Below are positions 40,439-47,502 of a stretch of DNA of 47,502 bases, in pieces. A program made the translations under genes and the position numbers. The notes beneath the pieces are model-generated. The model ran no database searches. It was not told the origin of the DNA and was given only the letters and a program-made list of their open reading frames with translations. Source of the DNA: Clostridia bacterium (GTDB lineage: Bacteria; Bacillota; Clostridia; Christensenellales; CAG-314); NCBI GenBank assembly GCA_017457305.1, contig JAFTHP010000051.1, positions 1-47,502 on the forward strand, given 5' to 3'. How positions within the stretch are numbered: the stretch's first letter is position 1; each line of letters begins with the position of its first letter.

Positions 40439-42538
40439 ATGAGTTTCAAGGAAAAGTTACTACAAATCATCAAAGCGTTACAAACCGACTACTTTACAGC
40501 CAAGCAGCTGCGTGGGTTGTTGTTTGTGTCTTCTACAGTGGAGCGTAGAGCATTGGAACAAGCTTTAGCTGAGCTTGTCAATGATTGCGTCCTTTTCTTT
40601 GATGAAAAAAACCGCCGTTACCGCCTACTTAGCGATCAAGAAGTAGGTCAAGCGGTGTTCGAAGGCAATGCGCGCGGATTTGGCTTTTTGCTTTGCAATG
40701 ACGGCGACTTGTTTGTGCCAGCCAGCAAAACAAACGGTGCATTTCATCGTGACACTGTTATGTACAGGCGCATCCCTGGCACACAGGACGAGGCGGAAAT
40801 TGTCAAAATTGTCAGCCGTGGTATGACGCAAATTGTGGGCACCTTCCAAAAGAACCTTTCCGTTGGCTTTGTGTTGCCCGACGAAAAGAAGTTTATTAGC
40901 GACATATTTGTTCCCTTGCGCAAAAGTATGGGCGCGCGAGATGGACAAAAGGTACTTGTGCAAATCAACAGCTACCCAGCCGATAACCGCAACAATCCCG
41001 AAGGGGAAATCATCCAAATACTAGGTTACCCCAACGAAAAGAACGTGGATATGCTAAGTGTAGCATTTAGCTACGGATTGTCACAGCAGTTCCCAGCTCC
41101 AGTACAAGCCCGTGCCGACAAGCTTCCCCAATCAATCACACAGGAAGAAATTGTTGGTCGTAGAGATTTGCGTGAGCAACGTATTTTTACAATAGACGGA
41201 GCAGATGCCAAGGACTTGGACGATGCAGTATCCATTGTGGAAAACGCAGATGGCACTTTTACGTTGGGTGTACACATTGCCGACGTATCCCACTACGTAA
41301 AGCCATCGGACGACATCGACAAGGAAGCCTTCCGCCGTGGCACCAGCGTATACCTGCCAGAAATGGTCTTTCCAATGCTACCAACTAGCCTATCCAACGG
41401 CATTTGCTCATTGTTCCCAAGGGTAGATAGACTAACGCTATCTTGCCAAATGACAGTAGACAGCCGTGGCGAAGTGGTGGACTTTGAACTGTTCCCGTCG
41501 GTAATTAACAGTTGTCACCGCCTAACCTACACCGCCGTGCAGGACATTTTGGACGGTCACAAGCAAACGCAAGCACAGTACAGGGATATTTTGCCCGAGC
41601 TATTTGCAATGCAAAAGCTAGCCAAGATTTTGCAACAAAAGCGTCAAAAGCGTGGCAACATAGACTTTGCCACCAAGGAAGTATCCTTTGTTCACGACGA
41701 ACAAGGCAACGTTGTAGACGTTGTTCCAGTAACGGTACAGTTCTCCAACCAAATAATAGAGGAGTTCATGATTTTGGCAAACGAAACCGTTGCCGAGTTT
41801 GCCGAAAACTGCACCTATCCATTGGTGTACCGCATACACGAAAAACCCGATGAACAAAAGCTAGCTGTACTATATGCACTGTTAAAGGGCGTTGGTATAG
41901 CTGTTAAAATGCCTAAAGTTGTACACAACAGTGTATTTCAATCGGCGCTAGAACAAGCAAAACAAACACAGTATTTCAATCTTATAAACGACGTGATGCT
42001 ACGCACCATGCAAAAGGCAAAGTACAGCGAAGTAAATAGCGGACACTTTGGCTTGGCAAGCAGGTGCTACTGTCACTTTACTTCCCCCATCCGCCGTTAC
42101 CCCGATTTGGTGGTGCACCGCATTGTCAAAACAGCAATTTTGGGCAAGATGACGGACAAGGCAATTACCGCCTACGAGCAAATGGCGGCTGATTGCTCCG
42201 ACCAAGCAAACAGAACGGAACGCAACGCAGTAGAAGCGGAACGCAAGGCTGATGACGTCAAAAAGTGCAGTTATGCTCAAACCATCATTGGACAATCCTT
42301 CACGGCAATTGTCAGCGGTGTAACGGAAAACGGCATTTATGCCGAACTTCCCAACACAGTAGAAGGGTTCATCAGCGTGGACAAACTGGGCGATCGTTTT
42401 AGCTACAACCGCGAACAATTTTGTTTGTACAATGGTGCAATCAAGTACAGTTTAGGGGATAAAATTGCCATAACAGTATCATCTGTCAACAAGCAGGCGT
42501 GCAAAATTGACTTTGATTTGGCAAAAAATATTGACTAG
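40439..42538 (+). CDS. rnr: Ribonuclease R
   Basis: A processive 3'-5' exoribonuclease that degrades structured RNA and works with tmRNA-SmpB in removing faulty mRNA. In 699 residues it shows an N-terminal winged-helix segment, cold-shock-like OB domains, the RNB catalytic domain with the Asp-rich motif DGADAKDLDD at 253-262, HFTSPIRRYPDLVVHR later in RNB, and a C-terminal S1 domain (about 615-699). The in-frame ATG at 40397 lacks a ribosome binding site; the ATG at 40439 follows GAGAG. smpB lies 57 bp downstream and has its own promoter inside the end of rnr. Confidence 0.96.
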   Translation: MSFKEKLLQIIKALQTDYFTAKQLRGLLFVSSTVERRALEQALAELVNDCVLFFDEKNRRYRLLSDQEVGQAVFEGNARGFGFLLCNDGDLFVPASKTNGAFHRDTVMYRRIPGTQDEAEIVKIVSRGMTQIVGTFQKNLSVGFVLPDEKKFISDIFVPLRKSMGARDGQKVLVQINSYPADNRNNPEGEIIQILGYPNEKNVDMLSVAFSYGLSQQFPAPVQARADKLPQSITQEEIVGRRDLREQRIFTIDGADAKDLDDAVSIVENADGTFTLGVHIADVSHYVKPSDDIDKEAFRRGTSVYLPEMVFPMLPTSLSNGICSLFPRVDRLTLSCQMTVDSRGEVVDFELFPSVINSCHRLTYTAVQDILDGHKQTQAQYRDILPELFAMQKLAKILQQKRQKRGNIDFATKEVSFVHDEQGNVVDVVPVTVQFSNQIIEEFMILANETVAEFAENCTYPLVYRIHEKPDEQKLAVLYALLKGVGIAVKMPKVVHNSVFQSALEQAKQTQYFNLINDVMLRTMQKAKYSEVNSGHFGLASRCYCHFTSPIRRYPDLVVHRIVKTAILGKMTDKAITAYEQMAADCSDQANRTERNAVEAERKADDVKKCSYAQTIIGQSFTAIVSGVTENGIYAELPNTVEGFISVDKLGDRFSYNREQFCLYNGAIKYSLGDKIAITVSSVNKQACKIDFDLAKNID

Positions 42539-42559
42539 ACTAAATTATCGTAATATAAT
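42531..42559 (+). promoter_or_regulatory. Promoter of smpB overlapping the rnr stop
   Basis: TTGACT (42531-42536), a 17-bp spacer and TATAAT (42554-42559). The -35 box covers the last codons of rnr. Confidence 0.75.
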
Positions 42560-42595
42560 TAAACTGCAATAAATGGTAAACAAAGGGAAACAACA

Positions 42596-43069
42596 ATGCT
42601 AAAAATCATTGCAACTAACAAAAAAGCCTTCCACGATTATCACATCATTGAAACGTTGGAGTGTGGCATAAATCTTATCGGATGCGAAGTCAAATCCCTA
42701 CGCAAAGGGGAAGTTAACTTGACTGACGCATATTGTCGCATTGAAAATGGCAGTCTAATGATGCTTCAATGCCACATCAAAAACTACGATAAGGGCAGTT
42801 ACAGCAATGTGGAGTCCCGCCGTGACCGCAGGCTCCTAGCGCACAAAAGGGAAATTATGCGTATGCTCGGCAAGGTAAAGGAAAAGGGCTACAGCATAGT
42901 TCCACTAAAAATCTACTTCAAGGATAGTCTTGTAAAGGTGGAAGTGGCGCTTGTCAAGGGCAAACAGCTATTTGACAAAAAGACCACAATTATCAAAAAG
43001 GACCTTGACCGCGAACAACAACGTGCCATCAAGGACTACCACGAAAGGAAACCGGGATATGCCTACTGA
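42596..43069 (+). CDS. smpB: SsrA-binding protein SmpB
   Basis: Binds tmRNA and brings it to stalled ribosomes; its RNA partner ssrA is in this window at 28306-28677. The 157-residue length and motifs are typical: the beta-barrel start IATNKKAFHDYHI, ETLECGINLIGCEVKSLR, the NYDKGSYSNVESRRDRRLLAHK segment, and the basic C-terminal tail KKTTIIKKDLDREQQRAIKD that enters the mRNA channel. The ATG follows AAAGGGAAA. Its stop codon overlaps the following gene's start. Confidence 0.97.
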   Translation: MLKIIATNKKAFHDYHIIETLECGINLIGCEVKSLRKGEVNLTDAYCRIENGSLMMLQCHIKNYDKGSYSNVESRRDRRLLAHKREIMRMLGKVKEKGYSIVPLKIYFKDSLVKVEVALVKGKQLFDKKTTIIKKDLDREQQRAIKDYHERKPGYAY

Positions 43070-43613
43070 TCTATCTCGCATAGCAGTCATTGGATGCCCC
43101 GGTAGCGGAAAAACAGTTTTTTCCGACAAGCTTGGACAAATCACCAACCGAGCTGTTGTTCACTTGGACAAGGAGCTGTGGCAACCCAACTGGACAATGC
43201 CTTCCTACGAGGAGCGCCAAGCAATGCACCAAGCGTTGATTGCACCAGATAGCTGGATAATTGACGGCATGTGGATGAGTCACTTAGATGACCGCCTAAC
43301 ACGTGCCACCACAGTGTTTTTCTTGGACTACAAGCGTTCGGTATGCTTTTGGCGGATGCTCAAGCGTCGCTACAAAAATGCCGGCAAGCAACGCAACGAC
43401 ATGGCAAGTGGCTGTATCGACCGACTGGATAGCGATTTTGTCCGCTACATTTGGAACTTCCGCAAAAAAACTCGTCCCACCTTGCAAACCAAACTAGCTT
43501 CCCACCCGCAAGTACAAGTTGTTACCCTAAATTCTCCCAAGCAAGCCAACAAATTGCTCAAGTTGGCAAGTCAAGTGGGACTAGAACAAGCCCTTTTGCA
43601 GTTTGCCAACTAA
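43059..43613 (+). CDS. P-loop kinase-like protein (adenylate kinase/topology modulator type)
   Basis: A 184-residue P-loop protein with Walker A GCPGSGKT at 12-19 and a lid-like Arg/Lys-rich stretch later (MLKRRYKNAGKQRND, FRKKTRP). It resembles the adenylate kinase-related 'topology modulation' (FlaR-like) family, whose substrates are not well known. The start at 43059 overlaps the smpB stop by 11 nt and has AAGGAAA upstream. An earlier in-frame ATG (42951) would overlap smpB further and adds a basic, unconserved-looking leader, so I rejected it. It is probably cotranscribed and translationally coupled with smpB, and ended by a terminator at 43641-43676. Confidence 0.85.
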   Translation: MPTDLSRIAVIGCPGSGKTVFSDKLGQITNRAVVHLDKELWQPNWTMPSYEERQAMHQALIAPDSWIIDGMWMSHLDDRLTRATTVFFLDYKRSVCFWRMLKRRYKNAGKQRNDMASGCIDRLDSDFVRYIWNFRKKTRPTLQTKLASHPQVQVVTLNSPKQANKLLKLASQVGLEQALLQFAN

Positions 43614-43640
43614 CGCTTATTGCAACAATCAACAATCACA

Positions 43641-43676
43641 GGATTGCGCATTTACGGTAAGTGTGCAATCCTTTTT
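43641..43676 (+). terminator. Terminator after the P-loop kinase gene
   Basis: GGATTGCGCA pairs with TGTGCAATCC (one G-U wobble), followed by a T-run. Confidence 0.85.
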
Positions 43677-43710
43677 ATTTTTCCTACCACAACAAAAGGA
43701 GGGGATTAGT

Positions 43711-44004
43711 GTGAAAGATTTACAGCGATTTATGGATGAGCAAGGTCGATTGACTTCTTGCCCAGCAAAAAGAAAACTAAAACTCAAGTTTTTGGTGTAT
43801 TTGTCACAAAAGTTTAGCAAGGACGTTATCTACACCGAAAAGCAAATCAACCAAATCATCGACCAATGGCACACCTACGGCGATCCAGTAACTTGGCGTA
43901 GGGAGCTAGTAGATCACAAAATTTTGTCTAGGGACGACTACGGCAGGGAGTACAAGCTAGCTTCCCTTCCCACCTTGGATGAACTACTTGCCATGTGGGG
44001 ATGA
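43711..44004 (+). CDS. DUF2087-domain small protein
   Basis: A 97-residue protein starting at GTG with a strong AAAGGAGG 8-10 nt upstream. The open frame reaches back to 43603, but across the terminator. The sequence fits DUF2087, a winged-helix-like domain often attached to ArsR/MarR-type regulators: FMDEQGRLTSCPAKRKLKL, then VIYTEKQINQIIDQWHTYGD and WRRELVDHKILSRDDYG. Here it stands alone. It sits 28 bp before the ABC exporter genes and may regulate or simply be co-transcribed with them. DNA binding is not proven. Confidence 0.85.
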   Translation: MKDLQRFMDEQGRLTSCPAKRKLKLKFLVYLSQKFSKDVIYTEKQINQIIDQWHTYGDPVTWRRELVDHKILSRDDYGREYKLASLPTLDELLAMWG

Positions 44005-44032
44005 TATCCATTTACAAAAAAAAGGTGCAATA

Positions 44033-45034
44033 ATGATAGAAATTACAAACTTAACAAAAGTATTCAAAAAACCAATTCGTCAACAGGGCGTTTTGGGTAT
44101 GCTAAAAACACTTTTTTCCACCAAATACGAGCAAAAGGTTGCCGTAAACAGCATTAACCTAACTATTGGCGAAGGGGAAATCTGCGGTTACATAGGTAGC
44201 AACGGCGCTGGCAAAAGCACCACAATCAAGATGATGTGTGGCATCCTTACCCCAACCAGCGGCAAGGTTCTAATTGACGGCATCGAGCCATACAAAAACC
44301 GTCGCAAGGTAGCAGGCAAAATTGGCGTAGTATTTGGACAAAAAACGCAACTGTGGTGGGATATTCCACTGATTGAAAGCTTCAAGGTGCTCAAGGAAGT
44401 GTACCAAATTTCCGACACCGACTACACCGAGCGTATGGACTTTATGTGTAAAACCTTGGGCATAGGGGATTTTCTAACTCAGCCTGTGCGCACCTTGTCA
44501 CTTGGTCAGCGTATGCGTGCCGATTTGGCAGCCGCTTGGCTACACAACCCCAAAATTTTGTTTTTGGACGAGCCAACCATTGGTTTGGACGTACTGGTAA
44601 AGCAGTCAATTCGTCAAGCCATCAAGGAGATGAACGCCAAGTACAACACAACGGTTATACTAACCACCCACGATATGCAGGATATTGCCGACCTTTGTAG
44701 CAGGGTAGTGCTAATTGAGGAAGGCAACATCATCTACGACGGCCCAATTGAAGAAATAAGGCATCGTTTTGGCGACTTGCGCACGCTAACTGTCACATTG
44801 TCACAGCAAGCGGACGTGGACACCTTGCCTACCTTTGACAACAAGGTAACTTACGTTGCCGACGGAGCAAAGCTACAAATCAAGTTCGATGCCGAGCAAG
44901 TGGCGTTGGAGCAAATGGTGGATTTTGCCTTCCACACCTTGCACGCCAAGGATATGAGCATATCGGAAATTACCATCGAAGACGTTGTTCGCAACATCCT
45001 ACAAGAGCAGGAAAGGGGTGCACACAATGTTTAG
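44033..45034 (+). CDS. ABC-2 type exporter, ATP-binding subunit
   Basis: A 333-residue ATPase with Walker A GSNGAGKST (from 55), signature LSLGQ (155-159) and Walker B FLDEP with Asp179-Glu180, followed by a His switch (TTHDMQD). The FGQKTQLWWD segment is typical of the subgroup paired with COG4587/COG3694-type permeases (ABC2_membrane_6). A C-terminal accessory domain (about 240-333) follows. The start at 44033 has AAAAGGTG; an upstream in-frame ATG at 43979 lies inside the previous gene. The permease gene overlaps its stop by 8 nt. The substrate is unknown. Confidence 0.95.
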   Translation: MIEITNLTKVFKKPIRQQGVLGMLKTLFSTKYEQKVAVNSINLTIGEGEICGYIGSNGAGKSTTIKMMCGILTPTSGKVLIDGIEPYKNRRKVAGKIGVVFGQKTQLWWDIPLIESFKVLKEVYQISDTDYTERMDFMCKTLGIGDFLTQPVRTLSLGQRMRADLAAAWLHNPKILFLDEPTIGLDVLVKQSIRQAIKEMNAKYNTTVILTTHDMQDIADLCSRVVLIEEGNIIYDGPIEEIRHRFGDLRTLTVTLSQQADVDTLPTFDNKVTYVADGAKLQIKFDAEQVALEQMVDFAFHTLHAKDMSISEITIEDVVRNILQEQERGAHNV

Positions 45035-45851
45035 ACGTTACAAACCCTTCTTTCGCACCGGGGCAATGAACCTGCTTGCCTACAAGTTCCAAATGATAAT
45101 GTGGCTTGTAATTAGTGCATTGCAGGTTGCGTGCATATTTTTTCTGTGGGATGGCGTTTACAAAAGTAGCACAACGGAAGTAATCAATGGCTACACCTTT
45201 GAGCAGATGATTGTGTACATGGCATTTGTCAACGTGGCAACCTTTGTTGTGCTTGGCGGTGACACAATGTGGACAATCGTCAGGGAAATCAAAAACGGTA
45301 CCATTGCAATGTCCTTTGTAAAGCCCATATCCTACCGAGTGCGCTTTATATTTTCCACCTTGGGGGATACAACAATGCTCATTTGTCTGTTCGGCATCCC
45401 CTGTTTTACAATTTTGTACGTAGTTTTTGCCTTGATAGGCTTCATCACAGTTCCAGTGTGGTGGATGCTGCTGTTGCAAATACTGTTGTTTGCAGTATCT
45501 GCATTGTTGGCAATGCTGTTGTGGGATTGTGTCAACTACATATGCGGTATTTTGTGCTTCTACACAACGGCAGGTTGGGGATTATCCAATCTCAAAGATA
45601 CCGTTATTCGCTTCCTATCTGGCTCGCTAATTCCATTGGCGTTTTTCCCCGCTTGGGCGGAAAAGCTTTTGCTGTACTCCCCCTTTGCAGGGCTCAGCCA
45701 AAACCCCGTGTTGATACTGCTTGGCAGATATTCTCTAACTCAAAGTTTGCAGTTTATTGGCTTGTCCTTTGCTTGGTGGATAGTTTTGGAAGGCCTAGCT
45801 TGGCTACTGTTTAACAAAGCCAGCAAAAAAGTAACAGTACAAGGGGGTTAA
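45027..45851 (+). CDS. ABC-2 type exporter permease 1
   Basis: A 274-residue protein with about six membrane segments (COG4587-like, ABC2_membrane_6 family). It has a cytoplasmic start MFRRYKPFFRTGAMN and the conserved LSGSLIPLAFFPAWAEKLLLYSPF stretch split around residue 205. The ATG overlaps the ATPase stop (ATGTTTAG) and follows GGAAAGGGG, indicating translational coupling. Together with the next gene it would make a heterodimeric exporter; the family is often annotated as multidrug or lantibiotic-type but is mostly untested. Confidence 0.92.
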   Translation: MFRRYKPFFRTGAMNLLAYKFQMIMWLVISALQVACIFFLWDGVYKSSTTEVINGYTFEQMIVYMAFVNVATFVVLGGDTMWTIVREIKNGTIAMSFVKPISYRVRFIFSTLGDTTMLICLFGIPCFTILYVVFALIGFITVPVWWMLLLQILLFAVSALLAMLLWDCVNYICGILCFYTTAGWGLSNLKDTVIRFLSGSLIPLAFFPAWAEKLLLYSPFAGLSQNPVLILLGRYSLTQSLQFIGLSFAWWIVLEGLAWLLFNKASKKVTVQGG

Positions 45852-45855
45852 CAGT

Positions 45856-46653
45856 ATGAAAAGATACCTAAAATTGTACTTTACCTACGTAAAGCGTTCC
45901 ATCATCACTCGTTTGGAGTACAAGCGCGATACCTTTATTTCCATCTTGAACTTTACCGTCAGCAACGTTGCCAGCATTTTGTCCATCTATTTCATTATGC
46001 AAAGCATACCCAGCCTCAAGGGGTGGAGTATGGCACAGCTAGGATTTTTGTACGGATTTAGTATGCTACCAGTTGCACTAGACCACATCTTTTGCGACGA
46101 CTTGTGGACGGTTGCCTACTTCAAGGTTAGGGAAGGGGATATGGACCGTATGTTTATACGCCCCGTTCCAGTTTTGTTCCAAGTAATTGCCGAAACCTTC
46201 CAGCTAGAAGGTCTTGGCGAACTGCTTGTTGGCATTGTTATGCTATCCATCTGCGGTGGTATGATAAACGTTAGTTGGAGTTTTGGCTCTATACTTGTGC
46301 TCATTGTTGCAACAATATTTGGCGCAGTTATCATAACTTCACTAAAGATTATTTTTGCTTCCCTTGCTTTCAAGTTCAAGAGTAGCGGACCACTACTGCA
46401 AGTGGTGTACAACTTTATCAACTACACTCACTATCCAGTAAGTATCTACCACACAGCAGTGCGCTTTTTGCTAACCTTTATCTTCCCGTTTGCTTTGATA
46501 ATTTCCTTCCCTGTGGAAGTTTTCCTTGGCATAAGCACCCTTTCGCCATACCTACTTTGTGGCATAATTATTGGTGCAGCAGCAGTCATTTTGGCAATAG
46601 CAATAGCCATTTGGACGGCAATGGCAAAGCACTACGAGTCTACTGGCAACTAG
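45856..46653 (+). CDS. ABC-2 type exporter permease 2
   Basis: A 265-residue membrane protein with about six segments, similar in layout to the preceding gene (COG3694-like). It begins KRYLKLYFTYVKRSI and has RMFIRPVPVLFQV in the cytoplasmic coupling region. It starts 4 bp after permease 1, with AAGGGGG upstream. It is last in the four-gene run DUF2087-ATPase-permease-permease. No clear terminator follows at once; a loose inverted repeat (46679-46704) lacks a T-run. Confidence 0.92.
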   Translation: MKRYLKLYFTYVKRSIITRLEYKRDTFISILNFTVSNVASILSIYFIMQSIPSLKGWSMAQLGFLYGFSMLPVALDHIFCDDLWTVAYFKVREGDMDRMFIRPVPVLFQVIAETFQLEGLGELLVGIVMLSICGGMINVSWSFGSILVLIVATIFGAVIITSLKIIFASLAFKFKSSGPLLQVVYNFINYTHYPVSIYHTAVRFLLTFIFPFALIISFPVEVFLGISTLSPYLLCGIIIGAAAVILAIAIAIWTAMAKHYESTGN

Positions 46654-46833
46654 CACACTAATCGCTTTTAACAACTTTACTTGTATTTTTCAATTACTAC
46701 AAGTTGTAACGTTAACAGTTTTGTGCCTTTACTGGTAGTATGCAATAAAACTAACACGCACAACAACGGATAACGCGCAGTATATGTGTACAAAAAATCC
46801 AAAAAAGGCAAAACAAAAGCCACCAAGATATAT

Positions 46834-47120
46834 GCGTGTTATCCTTAACGGAGAACACGCATCGAGATAAATCCCTTGCGGGATTTTCGATATGGTTTGC
46901 ATACCTCGCCAAAGGCGAGATATACAAACTCGATATGTGCTGACGCACTCGATATGCTTTTGCATTTCTCGCCAAAGGCGAGATATGTCAAAAGCTAGAG
47001 GGATTTATCTCATATCGATTCGCGGATTTGCTAAATATATTTCGCAAAACGCGAATATATCGAGTTCGAGCAAAGCGAGAACATATCGAGCTCATCTTTC
47101 GTGAACATATTTCACGAAAG
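46834..47120. repeat. Nested palindrome array with ATATCGA-type spacers
   Basis: An outer stem GAGATAAATCCCT / AGGGATTTATCTC (about 46864-46876 and 46999-47011) encloses AAATCCC/GGGATTT, two related arms with CTCGCC-AAA-GGCGAG cores (outer pairs GTTTG/CAAAC and CTTTTG/CAAAAG), and GTGC/GCAC. To the right follow ATTCGCG/CGCGAAT and a perfect 10-bp stem CTTTCGTGAA/TTCACGAAAG. Hairpins are separated by CGATATG or ATATCGAG. Confidence 0.75.
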
Positions 47121-47145
47121 TGAATATAACGACAGAAGAAAAAAC

Positions 47146-47196
47146 AAGAGCAAGAATAGAAGGATTTATTTCCTTTTACTCTTGCTCTTTCTGTTT
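47146..47196 (+). terminator. Long terminator-like hairpin
   Basis: AAGAGCAAG pairs with CTTGCTCTT around an inner AAGGA/TCCTT stem, followed by a short T-rich stretch. It could end the ABC exporter transcript about 500 bp away, but may be only another repeat. Confidence 0.5.
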
Positions 47197-47207
47197 GTGT
47201 AGGGGTT

Positions 47208-47289
47208 CCCCGAAGCGAGCGTAGCCGAGCTTTGGGGGTTCACGTATATGGGTTTGGGCTTAGCCCATTTGCATTTGACTGGTCAAATG
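47208..47289. repeat. Two further hairpins: CCCCGAAGC/GCTTTGGGG and GCATTTGAC/GTCAAATGC
   Basis: The first (47208-47238) has a wobble-containing 9-bp stem. The second (47270-47289) has a perfect 9-bp stem with a 2-nt loop. They continue the palindromic character of this end of the window. Confidence 0.6.
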
Positions 47290-47502
47290 CGATGCTCGCA
47301 CTTAGTGGTATTTTTATAATTCTCCGCTAAGAACATCAACCATTTGATTGGACCTTGGTTTTTTGCTGCTTTTATAAAAATTTATGCGGTTATGGTTTAT
47401 CAATTAGGGGAATACAAAATCACTTCGTAAGTCTCACAAAATCTCCTAATTGAAGTTGGCATTAGACTTGAATATGAATCAAAATGCCATAAGTCGTTAT
47501 GA

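Larger units (their letters stand above)
46654..47502. other. 849-bp terminal region of hairpins, no supported gene
   Basis: Contains a nested hairpin array (46834-47120), a long terminator-like hairpin (47146-47191) and further inverted repeats (47208-47238, 47270-47289, 47401-47451). Open frames here are repeat-derived and lack ribosome binding sites. Confidence 0.6.

Noticed and set aside
42951..43058. N-terminal extension of the P-loop kinase gene
   Set aside because: It lies inside smpB in another frame; the ATG at 43059 has AAGGAAA and puts Walker A at the usual N-terminal position.
46729..47104. Several ORFs of about 70 codons on both strands in the hairpin array
   Set aside because: They are produced by repeated GCCAAAGGCGAGATAT units, have no ribosome binding sites and mirror each other.
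47400..47501. Minus-strand open frame of 33 codons entering from the right edge
   Set aside because: Could be the end of a gene, but it is too short, contains an inverted repeat and has no recognisable sequence.

Overview
The window is AT-rich bacterial DNA using the standard code. It looks like an uncultured, monoderm, Clostridia-type Firmicute. The evidence is type II lipoprotein signals with a Cys lipobox, AGGAGG-type ribosome binding sites, sigma-A promoters with 17-bp spacers, pyruvate phosphate dikinase, a pgk-tpi-gpmI-secG-rnr-smpB gene order, and dispersed REP-like hairpins of the kind seen in gut Firmicutes. The lineage is inferred from gene content only.

Bases 1-28,100 are a cell-surface region. 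A partial small membrane protein leaves the window at base 1. A membrane-anchored, cysteine-rich protein with YDG/MBG-like domains follows on the minus strand. A 22.4-kb gene (7,470 codons, almost half the window) encodes a giant lipoprotein. It combines roughly 90 CxxC repeats with starch-binding-like modules (CBM26-type and X25-type), OB-like domains, four right-handed beta-helix-like segments and lectin/Ig-like beta domains, and has no recognisable catalytic domain. Behind it are about 1.1 kb of mosaic noncoding repeats. These include an imperfect tandem repeat whose central palindromes differ but each stay self-complementary. A convergent minus-strand lipoprotein carries the same CxxC repeats plus a transglutaminase domain with an intact Cys-His-Asp triad. 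The three proteins may form one surface system for substrate capture or matrix assembly.

Bases 28,160-29,140 hold two divergent RNA genes: tmRNA (ssrA, minus) and tRNA-Glu(CTC) (plus). The 3' end of the tRNA is duplicated 186 bp downstream, and a 28-nt inverted repeat brackets the pair.

Bases 29,300-46,660 are mostly housekeeping: ppdK, a ZIP metal transporter, a ferritin-like di-iron protein (minus), a Na/Pi cotransporter with a PhoU-like tail, then pgk, tpi and a gpmI homologue that lacks nearly all catalytic residues, including the nucleophilic serine (Cys62 in its place). These are followed by secG, rnr, smpB, a P-loop kinase-like protein, a DUF2087 protein, and a three-gene ABC-2 exporter. 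The last 0.85 kb is a chain of nested hairpins with no supportable gene.

The most unusual items are the giant starch-module/CxxC lipoprotein with its transglutaminase partner, its long leader ending in a terminator just before the gene, the covarying palindromic tandem repeat, and the active-site-less gpmI.
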